Below, one piece after another: positions 21,062-32,176 of a stretch of 64,000 bases of DNA. The first letter of the stretch is position 1. Every line of letters starts with the position of its first letter. The stretch lies in assembly GCA_010645155.1 (NCBI GenBank), contig CM021323.1, forward strand, positions 9,640,901 to 9,704,900. The letters are read 5' to 3'. Position numbers and translations under genes: made by a program. Under the pieces are notes generated by a model. It had not been told where the DNA came from, searched no databases, and saw only the letters and a program-made list of their open reading frames with translations. The stretch is from Tigriopus japonicus. Lineage: Eukaryota; Arthropoda; Copepoda; Harpacticoida; Harpacticidae.

Positions 21062-24000
21062 ATGAAAAATGTACCATGCTTTTTTCAAGGAAATGAAACA
21101 TTTCTCACCCTGGAGGAATTGGAGAGGGCTCGAGTGGCTTTGGCATCAGGGAAATTTTTGGTAGCCGAAGGATCAGAACTACCTTGCACCGCAGAAAGCC
21201 GTCGAGAACACAGAGCCTCGGACCGAGTCTATGAAGCCGATGTGCTTAGCCATTGGCCAGGAGGAATCGTCCCATTGAAGATGATTTCAACGTTTTCAGA
21301 CAATGCCATAGATGTGATCGGCCAAGCTATGACTCACATTGAGCAGAACAGTTGCGTTCAATTTAGGGCAGCCACTGCGTCTGACGTTCAATATGTGAGA
21401 ATGACCAACGAAGCTGATGGATGCTACGCTACATTAGGGTACCGGGAATCTTTGGGATTTCAAAATATACATCATACCTATAATCTAGCTCCTGGTGACT
21501 GTGATGTGAGTATTGATCAATGGAGTGTGTCTAGGGGCATCATTAATAAATCTTTTTCAAGTTTGTGGGAACTGCAGTTCATGAGTTTCTACATATTCTC
21601 GGAGCTAGCCATGAACAGACCCGCCCGGACCGAGATGATTTTGTGTCAATTAATTGGTCCAATATTGAAAGCAGTAAAGCATTCAACTTCTTCAAAAGCC
21701 GATCGCCAACAACTCCATCTTCGGTCCCAATTTGTACAACAGGACCTGATTATTCCACTTGCACCTCCTCTAGTGTGACGGACACCTATGGATTTTCTTA
21801 TGATTACGGATCTGTCATGCATTATGGAAAGACTGCGTAAAAAATAGAATCACCATTTTGCCCAACTACGGAATGTTGCACTGCTTTTCTGTTCCACAGA
21901 TTTGCCGTGGATAGTAGCATTCAGACAATCACTCCAATTCCCGACGCCAGTGTGACTTTGGGAAATAATGTGGGAATGTCTCCTTTGGACATCAACAAAC
22001 TCAATGCCGCCTACAATTGTCCTAACCGGACTCCATCCACCTCTTGCGATATGTCTCTCATTGGGACGATGGGAACCTTTGACGAAACTTCTGCCATGGA
22101 TGGTTGTGAAATTCTCATCACTGTCCCCGTTGGGCATACCATCGAGTTCTTCTTCACCAGTTTCAATGTAAAGCCTACCAGGCTAAAAGTGACTTCGCGG
22201 TTCGTTCTGATCATACAATGATTCCATTTTCAGTTCCCGGATTGCTCCAAGTCCATCTCAATCCATGACGGTGAAATCCCATCGGATTTCAACAAGATAG
22301 GCGATTATTGTTCCACCAATGTTCCCACGGTCTTAACAACGAGTTCCAACAAGGCTCGCTTGATGATAAGTATTCCCACCAATGGCCAATACACCTTGAA
22401 ATGGAAGGCAGTTGCCAGTAAGGAACCACCGCAAACAATAATGATCATTCATTCATTGGACTAATTTCATTTGTGGTGTTCTAGGTTCTTGTTGTTCTGT
22501 CGTGGAGATTGCTGGCACTGCACCCCAGCAAACTAATCGTTTAGGCATTTACAATATTGAGACTGCCACCACATCAATCAATGGCGTGATTCGACCAACT
22601 TACCGAAAAGATTCTCAAACATTGGCTTACACCACCGTCGAATGGGTCGTTACTAATAGCGGCATAGCTTCAACTTCGGGCGGAATTTTCATCAGGAGTG
22701 GTTCAACCACGTGTCCAACAGCAGCATATAGACTGAGATATTACAATGGCCAAGAGACCGTTGATTCTCCTGCTTGGTCCGTTAAGTGTGTTTTAGGTGA
22801 GTCAAATTTAACGATTTTTTAACATTGACTTAGTACTTCAAGACAGTTTGTAGCATAGCACTTGTAAAGATTTTGAATATTCTCAAGTTCCCTAGACTTC
22901 CCTCTCTAGTCATGACTCTTCTTCCTTCTTTGATAAGGTGCCTGCTACATTTTCCGAGTTTGACACCATTTCTACCCAAAATGGCATGGAGCAAAAATGC
23001 TGGAAACACAAAATTACACTTCTGACTATTTTTGCTCTAAAGAGTGGAGATGTCAACTACGGTCGAATAAAAGAAACAACCTTATTTGTAGAAAAATCTA
23101 GAAAACAAAAAACGAGAATGAGCAGCTATTAATGAACGCAATCTATAAAAGCAAGTAAAAATATTATTATTTCTTTTCAAAAAGGAATTAAATTGGTGAC
23201 ATCGCAAATCCAAAGTTCTGTAATTGTCCCCAACCAAAAACCCAAAGGTACGTGGGATATCCAGACTAAAAATAGACTGGGCCTGCAATTTGTTGAAAAA
23301 CATAGTTTTGGATAAGCGTGAACAACTGCAATGAAGATTTATTTCTTTCGAGTCAGGGTGCACTTTTTGTGCAAATAAAAAGACCAAAAAGTGCAAAGAA
23401 AAGTGTAAACAAGTGCAATTTTTTTCGTGAAATTCGATGAAATTGATCAATTGATATGGTTCATTTAGAAATGCACAAAATTTGCTAGGTACTTTGCTTG
23501 TTCCAAGAATGTTTTTTAATTTAAAAAAGAGCTAGAAAGGTATTCCTTCCAATATTGGGTCACATGTTAACAAGTTTTCTTTTATTTAAATTATATGCTT
23601 TTTTGAAAGTTAAGAGGCTCCTTTCATTTGGTTCTCTTTTTTGTGGACGACAAAAGTCCTCCCATTAAATAGAAGTGAGTTTAAATTGGACCAAATTTGT
23701 TGATCTCTTGGAACAGGGGTAAGCAACTGGTTTTATTCAAGGCCCATCTCATTAGTTTCATTCGACTTTCCATGAATTAGAAGCTGATGGTTGCTAAGTC
23801 CCAATATTATTGCTCATAGAGTCATGGGCTACTATTACAATTTCATAAACGGCTCGAAGGAACACCATTTTGAACTTTTTCAAAGGCCTTTGGCCCCATT
23901 TTAACTCTTCATTGGACCATTTGTGATTTACTGCATTGGTTGTTGTACCCTGACGTGAAAAAAATCCCTTAAAGGCAAAAAAGAAAAATTGGAATTGAAA

Positions 24001-25898
24001 CTTACGTATGCAAATACTTATTTTTGAAAGAGTGACCAGCAAGTTAGAAAATTCTATGTTTTTGTAGGGTAAATTATTTTCATTGAGAAAAAGGGTTTCA
24101 GCGAGAAAAAAAAATCAATGATGACATTTTTTCACAAATTGATAATGAAATATGCTTCTTAAAATCTTTTTTATTAACAAAATGTTAGCTTTATTGCTTC
24201 TTAACAATTTTATTATGTCCCCATCAATCGCTTTTGCGAATCACTTCTCCTGATTGTTACATATTTTTACTGATAGGAAGATCTTAAGACTTAATGCACT
24301 CAGTTTTTAGCTCACAAATCTTTTCTGGTGGCGAAAGGAAAGTTAAAGCGAATTGAGATGTTTGCTAAGCGAAATATGAATGATGTTAAGTTAACGTTTT
24401 GTTGGCATACGTGTTTAAAACAATTCAGCAAATAAACATCATAGAAATACAAGTGAAAACATCATTTTTATGTGGATGGTAAAAGTTCACCGAGCGACTC
24501 TTCCTTCTTTAACTTTTGGTGTATGTAAATATTCTTCAATGAACTTGGAGCGTTTTTACTCTCGTTCCAGATTCAACTAGCACAGTTGAGTCTGGAACGA
24601 GAGTAAAAACGCTCGAACGACCGTTCTTAGTGATGGTGTCACAATGCGCAGCTAGTAAATCTCAGTTACACTATGTTCTCTTACCATTTGCCTTTTTGTA
24701 GATTGTGGAGCCCCTCCAACACCAGCAGCTTTGAGTGCAAATAGCATGTCCCCTAGCAACCCCGATGCCACGAAGTTGGGATCAGTCGCATCCTATAGCT
24801 GTGCCAATGGGGTTGTAGGATACGCTTATTGCGCCACGGATGGAACATGGAAGCAAACCGACAACTTACCGTGCGCAACTTCGGAGTCAACTACAACGAC
24901 TACAACAACCACCACAACGACCACTCCCACCACCACAACAACGACCACTACCNNNNNNNNNNNNNNNNNNNNNNNNNNNNNNNNNNNNNNNNNNNNNNNN
25001 NNNNNNNNNNNNNNNNNNNNNNNNNNNNNNNNNNNNNNNNNNNNNNNNNNNNNNNNNNNNNNNNNNNNNNNNNNNNNNNNNNNNNNNNNNNNNNNNNNNN
25101 NNNNNNNNNNNNNNNNNNNNNNNNGACCACTACCACCACCACCACCACAACGACGACGACCACTACCACCACCACAACAACGACCACTACCACCACAACA
25201 ACAACGACCACTACTACCACAACATCAACAACGACATCTATCGGAGTTCCTGAGATTGTCATTTCTCAGTGTTCGTGGTTCTACTTCCGATTTATCAATC
25301 GCGGTCAGCGAATTGTTCTTCAGTATCCGTTGAGTGGCAACTATCCCAATCAAAGATGCTGCAAATGGTTTTTCTTGGTTTGTCCAAATTTGCGTGTAAA
25401 TATTTTTAGAACAGACTGTTTAACACCTAGAGAATTTTTCTTCGCAGAGCCCGTTCAGAACTCGAGTCCGGGTTCAAATTGAGCGGTTGGATATACAACG
25501 AGAGAGCAGATGCCGAAAAGATAACCTTACCATTTTTGGATTACGCAACTCTGGACTTCGATTCTGCGGCACTTTCAATGACCCGTTGACGTACAACAGT
25601 AATCGAAATTTTGTGAGATTTACTTTCACCTCGGATCGCTTGGTCACAGCAGCCGGTTTCCGAACAGTTATCGAAGGTACGTACCTTTCTAATTATTGTT
25701 ATCTAGAGTGTGTAAGAAAACGTACCATGCCTAGAATCAAATTGAATCATTGCGCCTTAGTTCAGAATAAAGGGTAATAATCAAAAAGGGATAAACCCTG
25801 TTTGTCCCTTTTTGATAACAGAGTGCTGCCTAGTTGAGCCAAAAAAAACTGTGCCAACGTTGAATGGAATGAAATTTCACCTTGATTTTGATCAATAA
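21062..25898 (+). CDS. Secreted astacin metalloprotease with CUB and CCP domains, 5' incomplete
   Basis: Exons by splice signals and frame: 21062-21505, 21562-21836, 21900-22167, 22234-22417, 22485-22796, 24702-25377 (contains the gap 24953-25124), 25448-25676 and probably 25822-25898. Domains in order: short propeptide, then the zinc protease with H-E-F-L-H-I-L-G-A-S-H-E-Q and the Met-turn S-V-M-H-Y-G, a CUB-like domain starting near T-S-C-D-M-S-L, and a ~100-aa Cys-containing module of unknown type (exon 5). A CCP/sushi module (D-C-G-A-P-P ... T-W-K ... L-P-C), a Thr-rich mucin-like linker and a second CUB follow. The product should be extracellular, cutting proteins with a catalytic zinc. 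The first exon shown starts at an acceptor (ATTATAG|ATG) and has no signal peptide, so an upstream exon is missing. The last exon is the least certain. Reading frames on the two sides of the N run differ, which the unknown true gap length can explain. Confidence 0.85.
24548..24614. repeat. Near-perfect hairpin, 31-bp stem, 5-nt loop
   Basis: 24548-24578 is the reverse complement of 24584-24614 with one mismatch, which becomes a G-U pair in RNA. The loop is AGCAC. It lies in the intron about 90 bp before the CCP exon of the astacin gene, and would be transcribed in the sense of that gene. The stem core reads TTTTTACTCTCGTTCCAGA. Confidence 0.8.
24953..25124. other. Assembly gap inside the Thr-rich linker
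   Basis: 172 N within an (ACN)n-type repeat coding for threonine. Repeat collapse is the likely cause. Confidence 1.
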
Positions 25899-27234
25899 CA
25901 TCTTGACCTCGTTTGAAGTCAAGTACAGTTTGTAGCTAACTCCAAATGGTGAGTATTTACACAAATGTTGAAATATAAAGAGTGTTACTTCAATGAGCTT
26001 TTAGTTAAATTAAACATTACGAACTGAATCAAGTCTTCTTGATTTTTAATTACATCACTTCCTAGGCTTCCACCTTTCATGTGATCAAAAAAGATTTTTG
26101 AGCAAAGTGTTGCCAGACTGACCTCTGTCTTAATTTTGGGTCAAAAACTGGCAGAATCTAATTGGTAGAGAACCTCCAAAAACAGGCCCGGGTTCAAAAA
26201 CACCTATATTGCTTATCTGGTGGCATCACGATCACAGATAACTTTCAATCGGGCAATGAAAAATATCAAATTTTACTTAGAAATCCTTAACAAAAGTCTT
26301 TTCTGGATTATATTAGAGAACTCTATAATACATTAGGGCAGCTAACAGCCTAACTAAAAATTTAATCCATTCTTCTTTCAGTTATTTAAGATGATGGCAA
26401 TCCAACCTGGGAAATTTCTTTTCGAGTGGGTGAATGGAAGACTTCAAATTTAACAATACCTTGCTATGTCATGTTCAAGACAACTATTTTGTAATGAAAT
26501 AAGATCCATAAGAATTTGAAACTTGGCCTTGCCTCAAATTTACTCGACTATATTAATCTGGCAGTGTTTCATAGACTTTCCTCTCCGACGTGTATCCGTT
26601 TCTGCCCAATGGAGAAATATTTGTTGAAATTGATGTTGGTGAGAAAATCAAGAAATGTTTTGGTCATCCGCCTATAATTTAGTTGCAATGGTTTCCTTTT
26701 AACTCTCCGTTGTTGTGATGTAAGCAAGTCAAGCGAATGCTGTACCCACAAGCAATGACTTAAATCTTCACACTCCTTTTCCTTACCAATGAAACTATGG
26801 TAGTCCATGATGACAAGAAGGAAAAAAAGATAATGGAGGACCCAAGAGCATTAAATCTGCTTTTATTTGAGGAATTGTCCCAGAATGATCGTCCTAGAGC
26901 ACCGGTTCTTAAACTGAGGGCCAGGGCCAGGGATGGAAAAGTTGGCCTTTATTGAATTTCTGCCATTTTTAGGCACTAAGTGGCAGAAAATGGCAGAAAA
27001 CTGCAGAAAATGGCAGAAAGGTGGAAAAACTGGCAACACTTTGGAGAACTTTGTTGCAGGAATGCCCCAAAGAATATCAACTTGTATTAAGCTCAAGGGT
27101 TACATTGTATAAATATATTCAATAGTGTACACCCTAATAGCATTGGAATACTAGCATTACTGAAATTTTCGTAACGTTCTGTAATATTAGTAGATTAAGC
27201 AAAAAGCCGGCGCGCGGTAATTAGGTTAAAGGTA
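25899..27234. other. No gene; hAT-like remnants
   Basis: The segment at about 26897-27030 has CACCGGTTCTTAAACTGAGG and CAGGGATGGAAAAG, followed by repeated GGCAGAAAATGGCAGAAA. These look like left ends of hAT-type MITEs nested in one another. I could not find right ends or target duplications. Confidence 0.35.
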
Positions 27235-27362
27235 ACAAGGTGACGGTAAATTGGTCACAGTAAAAAGGTAACCGTAAAACGGTCACGGTAAAAAGGTCAC
27301 GGTAAAAAGGTCACGGTAAAAAGGTCACGTTAAAAAGGTCACAGTAAAAGGTCACAGTAAAA
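27235..27362. repeat. Minisatellite, unit GGTCACGGTAAAAA (14-15 bp)
   Basis: About nine to ten imperfect copies. Inverted relatives (TTTTTACCGTGACC type) lie at about 35150-35220 on the far side of the BEL element, and a third set lies near 13605-13650. Confidence 0.85.
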
Positions 27363-27406
27363 AGGTCTCAGACCCACACAACTCCAAAGGTAGCCAAGGG
27401 CCCTTG

Positions 27407-27682
27407 TGTAAACCTCGACTTGTTCCTAACTTTTGAGACTCGTCTTCCCATAATAAAATTTAACTCAAACACCAAAGCAACTTAATGACGGTTTCCTATT
27501 TGATAAAAGAGGGAACAAAGTAAGTAAAGGTATACAAAAACAAACATAGAAAAACTTACAAAATAGTTAGAAATGGTGGATCGTGATTGCACGCACACTT
27601 CAAAGTAAGTTAGTTCTTGGTTGCCATGCTAAAACGAGTTTTGGAAGTGTGGCCAAGATGTGATTCTCAGAGCTCATTTACA
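27407..27682 (-). repeat. 3' LTR of the BEL element
   Basis: Starts TGTAAACCTCG and ends CTCATTTACA on the plus strand. Pairs with 34606-34881. Confidence 0.93.
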
Positions 27683-27730
27683 CCGGCCCATAAATGGTCC
27701 GTGGGACATTTACAAATTGGATTAAGTAAC

Positions 27731-27851
27731 TGTTGAGTCAAAGCTCACGCTCATTCTAGTCATGCTCACGTTCTAGTCATCTCGCTCTATATAAATATGT
27801 ATGTCTAGTCAAATAAAGGTCAGTCAAACTAGTTTCGTCCATGACTTAACA
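27731..27851 (+). repeat. Short LTR-like segment of another retroelement, inside the BEL element
   Basis: 121 bp bounded by TGTTGAGTC and GACTTAACA, which are near-perfect inverted ends. On the plus strand it contains CTATATAAATA (promoter-like) and AATAAA, and it is followed directly by TGGCGCAGTCGG, the layout of a 5' LTR and primer-binding site. It lies between the BEL 3' LTR and the BEL integrase, in the orientation opposite to the BEL element. It has no similarity to the BEL LTRs. Confidence 0.6.
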
Positions 27852-27910
27852 TGGCGCAGTCGGAAGGATCCGAACCTACGCTCCCAAAGGGAATCTGATT
27901 TCCAATCAGA
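27852..27910 (-). other. 3' part of a tRNA-Ser copy including CCA, adjoining the short LTR
   Basis: Read on the minus strand, these 59 nt fold as the 3' two-thirds of tRNA-Ser. There is an anticodon stem TCTGA/TCAGA with loop TTGGAAA (anticodon GGA), a long variable arm (CCC-TTT-GGG), a T arm with loop TTCGGAT, the 3' acceptor strand CGACTGC, discriminator G and then CCA. CCA is not encoded in eukaryotic tRNA genes, so the copy came from mature tRNA. It abuts the TG/CA end of the LTR exactly as a primer tRNA would. It is not a functional tRNA gene, because the 5' third is missing and the reading frame of the BEL integrase runs through it. Confidence 0.7.
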
Positions 27911-30498
27911 TTCCAGATTACCAATCAGACGAGATGGTTCATCATTTTCTCGAAGTAAGACAAGTTGAGTTATTGGTCTCCGGTATTCTGATTTGGCGGT
28001 TTTCACTCGTACCGTTCGAACGTGTCCATCTGAACTTTGAAACACCTCGAGGACTCGTCCCAATGGCCAATTATAACGGGGATTTCCTTCGACCACCAAC
28101 AATACCAAGTCACCAACTTTAATATCGCGTTGCTTATCATTCTATTTTTTCGGCTTAAGAGCTGGGACAAGTATTCATTGGACCACCTTTTCCAAAAAAG
28201 TATTGAATATGTCGCCAGCGATGATTTGCGTATTGGCTGGACGAATGGAAAAGTCCTGGTGGAGAAGTTGGTCCAACTTGTTGTAGAAGGAGGTGATTCG
28301 GTGTTAGAGATTCAAGGTCATTAGAATCAGTGGAGGCTGGTGTCAGTGGTCGACTGTTTAAGATGGATTCAACTTCACACATAAGGGTAGTTAATCCCTC
28401 ATCATTTAGATTTCTTTGGTTCTCCGACATTAATCCTGCCATGACTTTACGAATGGTTCGAATTTCGCGTTCCCATATTCCACCGAAATGATGGCTGTAT
28501 GGAGGGTTAAAACTCCACTCAATTCCTTTGATAATTAACTCACCATGGATTTTGGATTGGTTCAATTCTTTTAGCATTCTTTGAAGCTCATGCTCGGCGC
28601 CGATGAAGTTGGTTCCGTTATCGGATTTCATTCGTTTGACCTGGCCTCTTCTTGCAATAAATCTCCTCAAAGCTTGTATGAAGGAATCCGTCGATTTGTC
28701 AAATACAACCTCGATGTGGGCTGCACGACTTGCCAGGCATGTAAAAATGAGGCCATATCTATCAACGGTTGTTCGTCCACGAGTGACCTTGAAGGGTCCA
28801 AATAAATCAACCCCGGTTGAGGTGAAAGGAGGATGATTTGATGTCAACCGATCTACGGGCAAATCAGCCATAATTTGTTGCTGCACTTTGCCTTGATATT
28901 TTTTGCAATGAACGCAATTGTGTAGAATCTTTCTCACAAGCGATCCTTCACCAATGATTCGATAGGTTTCTCGTAATTTGGCTATAACGAATTGTTGTCC
29001 CAAATGACCAACGTGTGTGTGAATTTCTCGAACGAGAAGCACGGCCATATGACAATTTGGCAAGATAATTGGATGACGTTGGTTGATATTCATGTGTTGA
29101 GCTTGGGTTAAACGCCCACCAGCTCTTAACAACTTTACGAATGGTTCGAATTTCGCGTTCCCATATTCCACCGAAATGATGGCTGTAGGGAGGGTTAAAA
29201 TTCCACTCAATTCCTTTGATGATTAACTCACCATGAATTTTGGATTGGTTCAATTCTTTTAGCATTCTTTGAAGCTCATGCTCGGCGCCGATGAAGTTGG
29301 TTCCGTTATCGGATTTCATTCGTTTGACTTGGCCTCTTCTTGCAATAAATCTTCTCAAAGCTTGTATGAAGGAATCCGAAATAAAAAAGATATTTAAAAA
29401 AAAATATGAAGGAATTTTATCAAATACAACCTCGATGTGCGCTGCACGACTTGCAAGGCATGTAAAAATGAGGCCATATCTATCGACGGTTGTTCGTCCA
29501 CAAGTGACTTTAAAGGATCCAAATAAATCAACTCCGGTTGAGGTGAAAGGAGGATGATTTGATGTCAACCGATCTACGGGCAAATCAGCCATAATTTGTT
29601 GCTGCACTTTGCCTTGATATTTTTTGCAATGAACGCAATTGCGTAGAATCTTTCTTACAAGCGATCCTTCACTAATGATTCGATAGGTTTCTCGTAATTT
29701 GGCTATGACGAATTGTTGTCCCAAATGACCAACGTGTGTGTGAATTTCTCGAACGAGAAGCACGGCCATATGACAATTTGGCAAGATAATTGGATGACGT
29801 TGGTTGATATTCATGTGTTGAGCTTGGGTTAAACGCCCACCAGCTCTTAACAATCCATTTGAATCGAGGAATGGCGAAAGTTTCTTGATTGAAGATTGTT
29901 TTGATAATGATCCCGATTCCCGAATTATTGCAATGTCATGATTAAACACTCGATTTTGGTGGTGTCTGATTAAAGCAATCTCAGCCTCATTATGTTGCTC
30001 CAATGGTGAATAACTTGTGACAAATCCGTGAAATTTCCGTTGCAACTTGATTAACCCACCAACAACCCGAATTAGTGTTTGAAAGTTTGATGTGCTCTCA
30101 ATCAATTCCATTGAGGCATCTGTGTCGAGTTTGGTTCCTGCTGACATGACGATAGGTTTCTTTACCTCTGGATCTTGATCTGTCAAATCTGAAATATGAC
30201 CAGTGATGGGCCAGGAACTTCTGTCCATACACAAAAACTGTGGCCCTGATTTCCATTCTTCACATTGTATGAACTCTTGGATGCTCATTCCACGACTGGC
30301 AATGTCTGCAGGGTTCAGGTTGCTAGGTACGTGAAACCATTGATCTATGTTGGTTCTTTCACGAATAAATGCTACTCGATTTGACACAAATCTTTGAAAC
30401 CGCTTTGTTTCATTTCGGATGTATTTTAAAACGGTTTCACTGTCCGTCCATAGAAATGTGTCCTCTAAAGAATGTTCATCTCTTTTTTCACTGTGCAT
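27911..30498 (-). pseudogene. BEL integrase and RNase H region, with tandem duplication
   Basis: From 30498 downward: RNase H motifs (L-W-T-D-S-E-T-V-L-K-Y-I and N-P-A-D-I-A-S-R-G), then the integrase zinc finger (H-V-G-H-L-G ... C-V-H-C-K-K-Y) and the DDE core (T-G-V-D-L-F-G, K-S-D-N-G-T-N-F). It continues to the C-terminal W-P-L-G-R-V-L-E-V-F and Y-R-R-P-I-T-Q-L motifs near 28000. The block 29132-29853 is repeated as 28444-29131, so zinc finger and DDE core occur twice head-to-tail. The upstream copy contains an extra ~33 bp near 29380-29420. The C-terminal frame runs on into tRNA-derived sequence at 27910. Confidence 0.9.
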
Positions 30499-30592
30499 AA
30501 AAGAGTCACTGCAAGTTTTGCTCCAGCTAATTCCAGTCTTGGAATTGAGCTAATCGGTGCTAATCGACACTTGGCAAGAACAAGAGAGGATG

Positions 30593-32023
30593 TCATGCTT
30601 TTTCCTGTGGGGGTTGTGAGATAAACCACTGCTCCATATCCCTTTTCACAGCCATCGCAAAAGACATGGAGACAGCTTTTTTGAGTTTTAGACGACCATA
30701 TACCATCTTGGAATTGAATAACTTGCCTAAAGAGGGAGGTCCACTAACCAAGTATTCCACACACGTGCCCACTCCTCCGGCAAATCTTGATCCCAATCGA
30801 CTTTTTCGCGACATAGTTCTTGAAATACTTGTTTGGCTGGCATGATTGCTGGCCCAACGTGTCCCAAAGGATCGTTTATGGAGTGAGTGGCTGATAGGAT
30901 ACCACAGCGGGTTCGTGGTTTATCAAGAATTTTGATTTTGTATCTCAAAGTGTCATTTTGCACATCCCATATAATTCCGAGCGCCCTCTCGTGTGGGAGT
31001 TCATCGGTTTCGAGATCTAAGTTTTGAGTTCCGTTGGCTTGATTTTTTATTGGTATGACCCCGATCACTTCTGTTTGATTGCAGATCATTTGAGTAAGGT
31101 TGAATTTTCCATAATTGCAGACATGACGAACATCTTGTACAATTTGTTGAGCATCAACAATTGTGTCTGTAGATGTGAGCATATCATCCACATAGAAGTC
31201 TTCTTTCACAATTCGAACTGCATTTAGGGCAACCTCATTCTTGCAATCCTCAGCTGCTTGTTTTAGAGCAAAATTTGCGCAACTTGGAGACGATACTGCA
31301 CCAAAAACATGCACTTTGAGTCAAAATTCGGCTGGTTCTTCGTTCATATCACCATTTGGAAACCAAAAATAACGCAGAAAATCCCAGTCTTCTGGAGAGA
31401 TGCGAACCTGGTAATACATTTTTTTCTATATCGCCCATGAGAGCAATTTTCCCTTGACGAAATCGAATAAGTACACCGATGAGCGTGTTGGTTAAATCAG
31501 GCCCAGTAAGAAGTGAATCGTTTAGGGACCTTTCAGAGTGTTTCAAAGAGCAGTTAAAGACGACTCTTAATTTGTTTTTCTGTTTGTGGAATATCCCGTG
31601 ATGAACGATGTACCGGACTTTCTTGTTATTCAAACGTATCCCATCGTTCGGAACAAATTCAGCGAATCCCTTTTGGATCATCATTTCCATGAATTCTGAA
31701 TAATCGGCAAGGTAGTTTGGATTTCGTTGCAACTTCCTTTGCACACTCTGTCTCATTTGTAGAGCTTGTGAACGGTTATTGGGAAAAGGCTCTGTATTAT
31801 CTCGGAAGGGAAGCGAAATTACGTATCGACCTTCTTCATCATTGCAGATCGAGTTTTTTACGTTGTCGAGCCACTTTTGATCTTCGATTGATGGGCCTAA
31901 GTCGTCTACTCCCGAATCTAAAAAATCGGTTCCATACATTTGTTTAAGCTCGTTCTCAATTTCTTCGTAATCCGCTCGAGTACAATTAGCTTTCACATCT
32001 GGCGCATGTTGGGAAAATATCAA
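30593..32023 (-). pseudogene. BEL reverse transcriptase
   Basis: From 32023 downward: the spacer typical of BEL (L-P-N-N-R-S-Q-A, H-H-G-I-F) and R-V-V-F-N-C-S, where Asp is the usual sixth residue. S-L-N-D-S-L-L-T-G-P, F-G-A-V-S-S-P-S-C-A and the catalytic Y-V-D-D-M-L follow, then W-D and I-N-D-P-L-G blocks in the connection region. A frameshift near 31420-31315 separates two frames. The catalytic Asp pair is intact but the protein cannot be read through. Confidence 0.88.
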
Positions 32024-32176
32024 TTTGTTCTATGCGCTAATTGTCGATGTATTGACCCGGGCATTGACAGCTTGGTTCCTTTACCGTTTGTTTCTTCACT
32101 TTCCGTTTTACGTTCCTTGAATATACATCTCGTTTCCAATTCCTTCGTTCGCATTACTTCTTCTACTCTTCCACGA

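Noticed and set aside
14273..21505. Signal-peptide exon at 14273 as first exon of the astacin gene
   Set aside because: Phase 1 at its donor does not fit the phase-0 start of the exon at 21062; the joined frame would stop within a dozen codons.
23082..24042. Minus-strand frames in the long astacin intron
   Set aside because: They are AT-rich with AAAAAGTGCAAA words; no splice context or motif.
24948..25262. Valine-rich minus-strand frame
   Set aside because: It is the reverse reading of the threonine repeat of the astacin linker.
27852..27910. Functional tRNA-Ser gene
   Set aside because: The 5' third is missing, CCA is present in DNA and the invariant A58 is changed.
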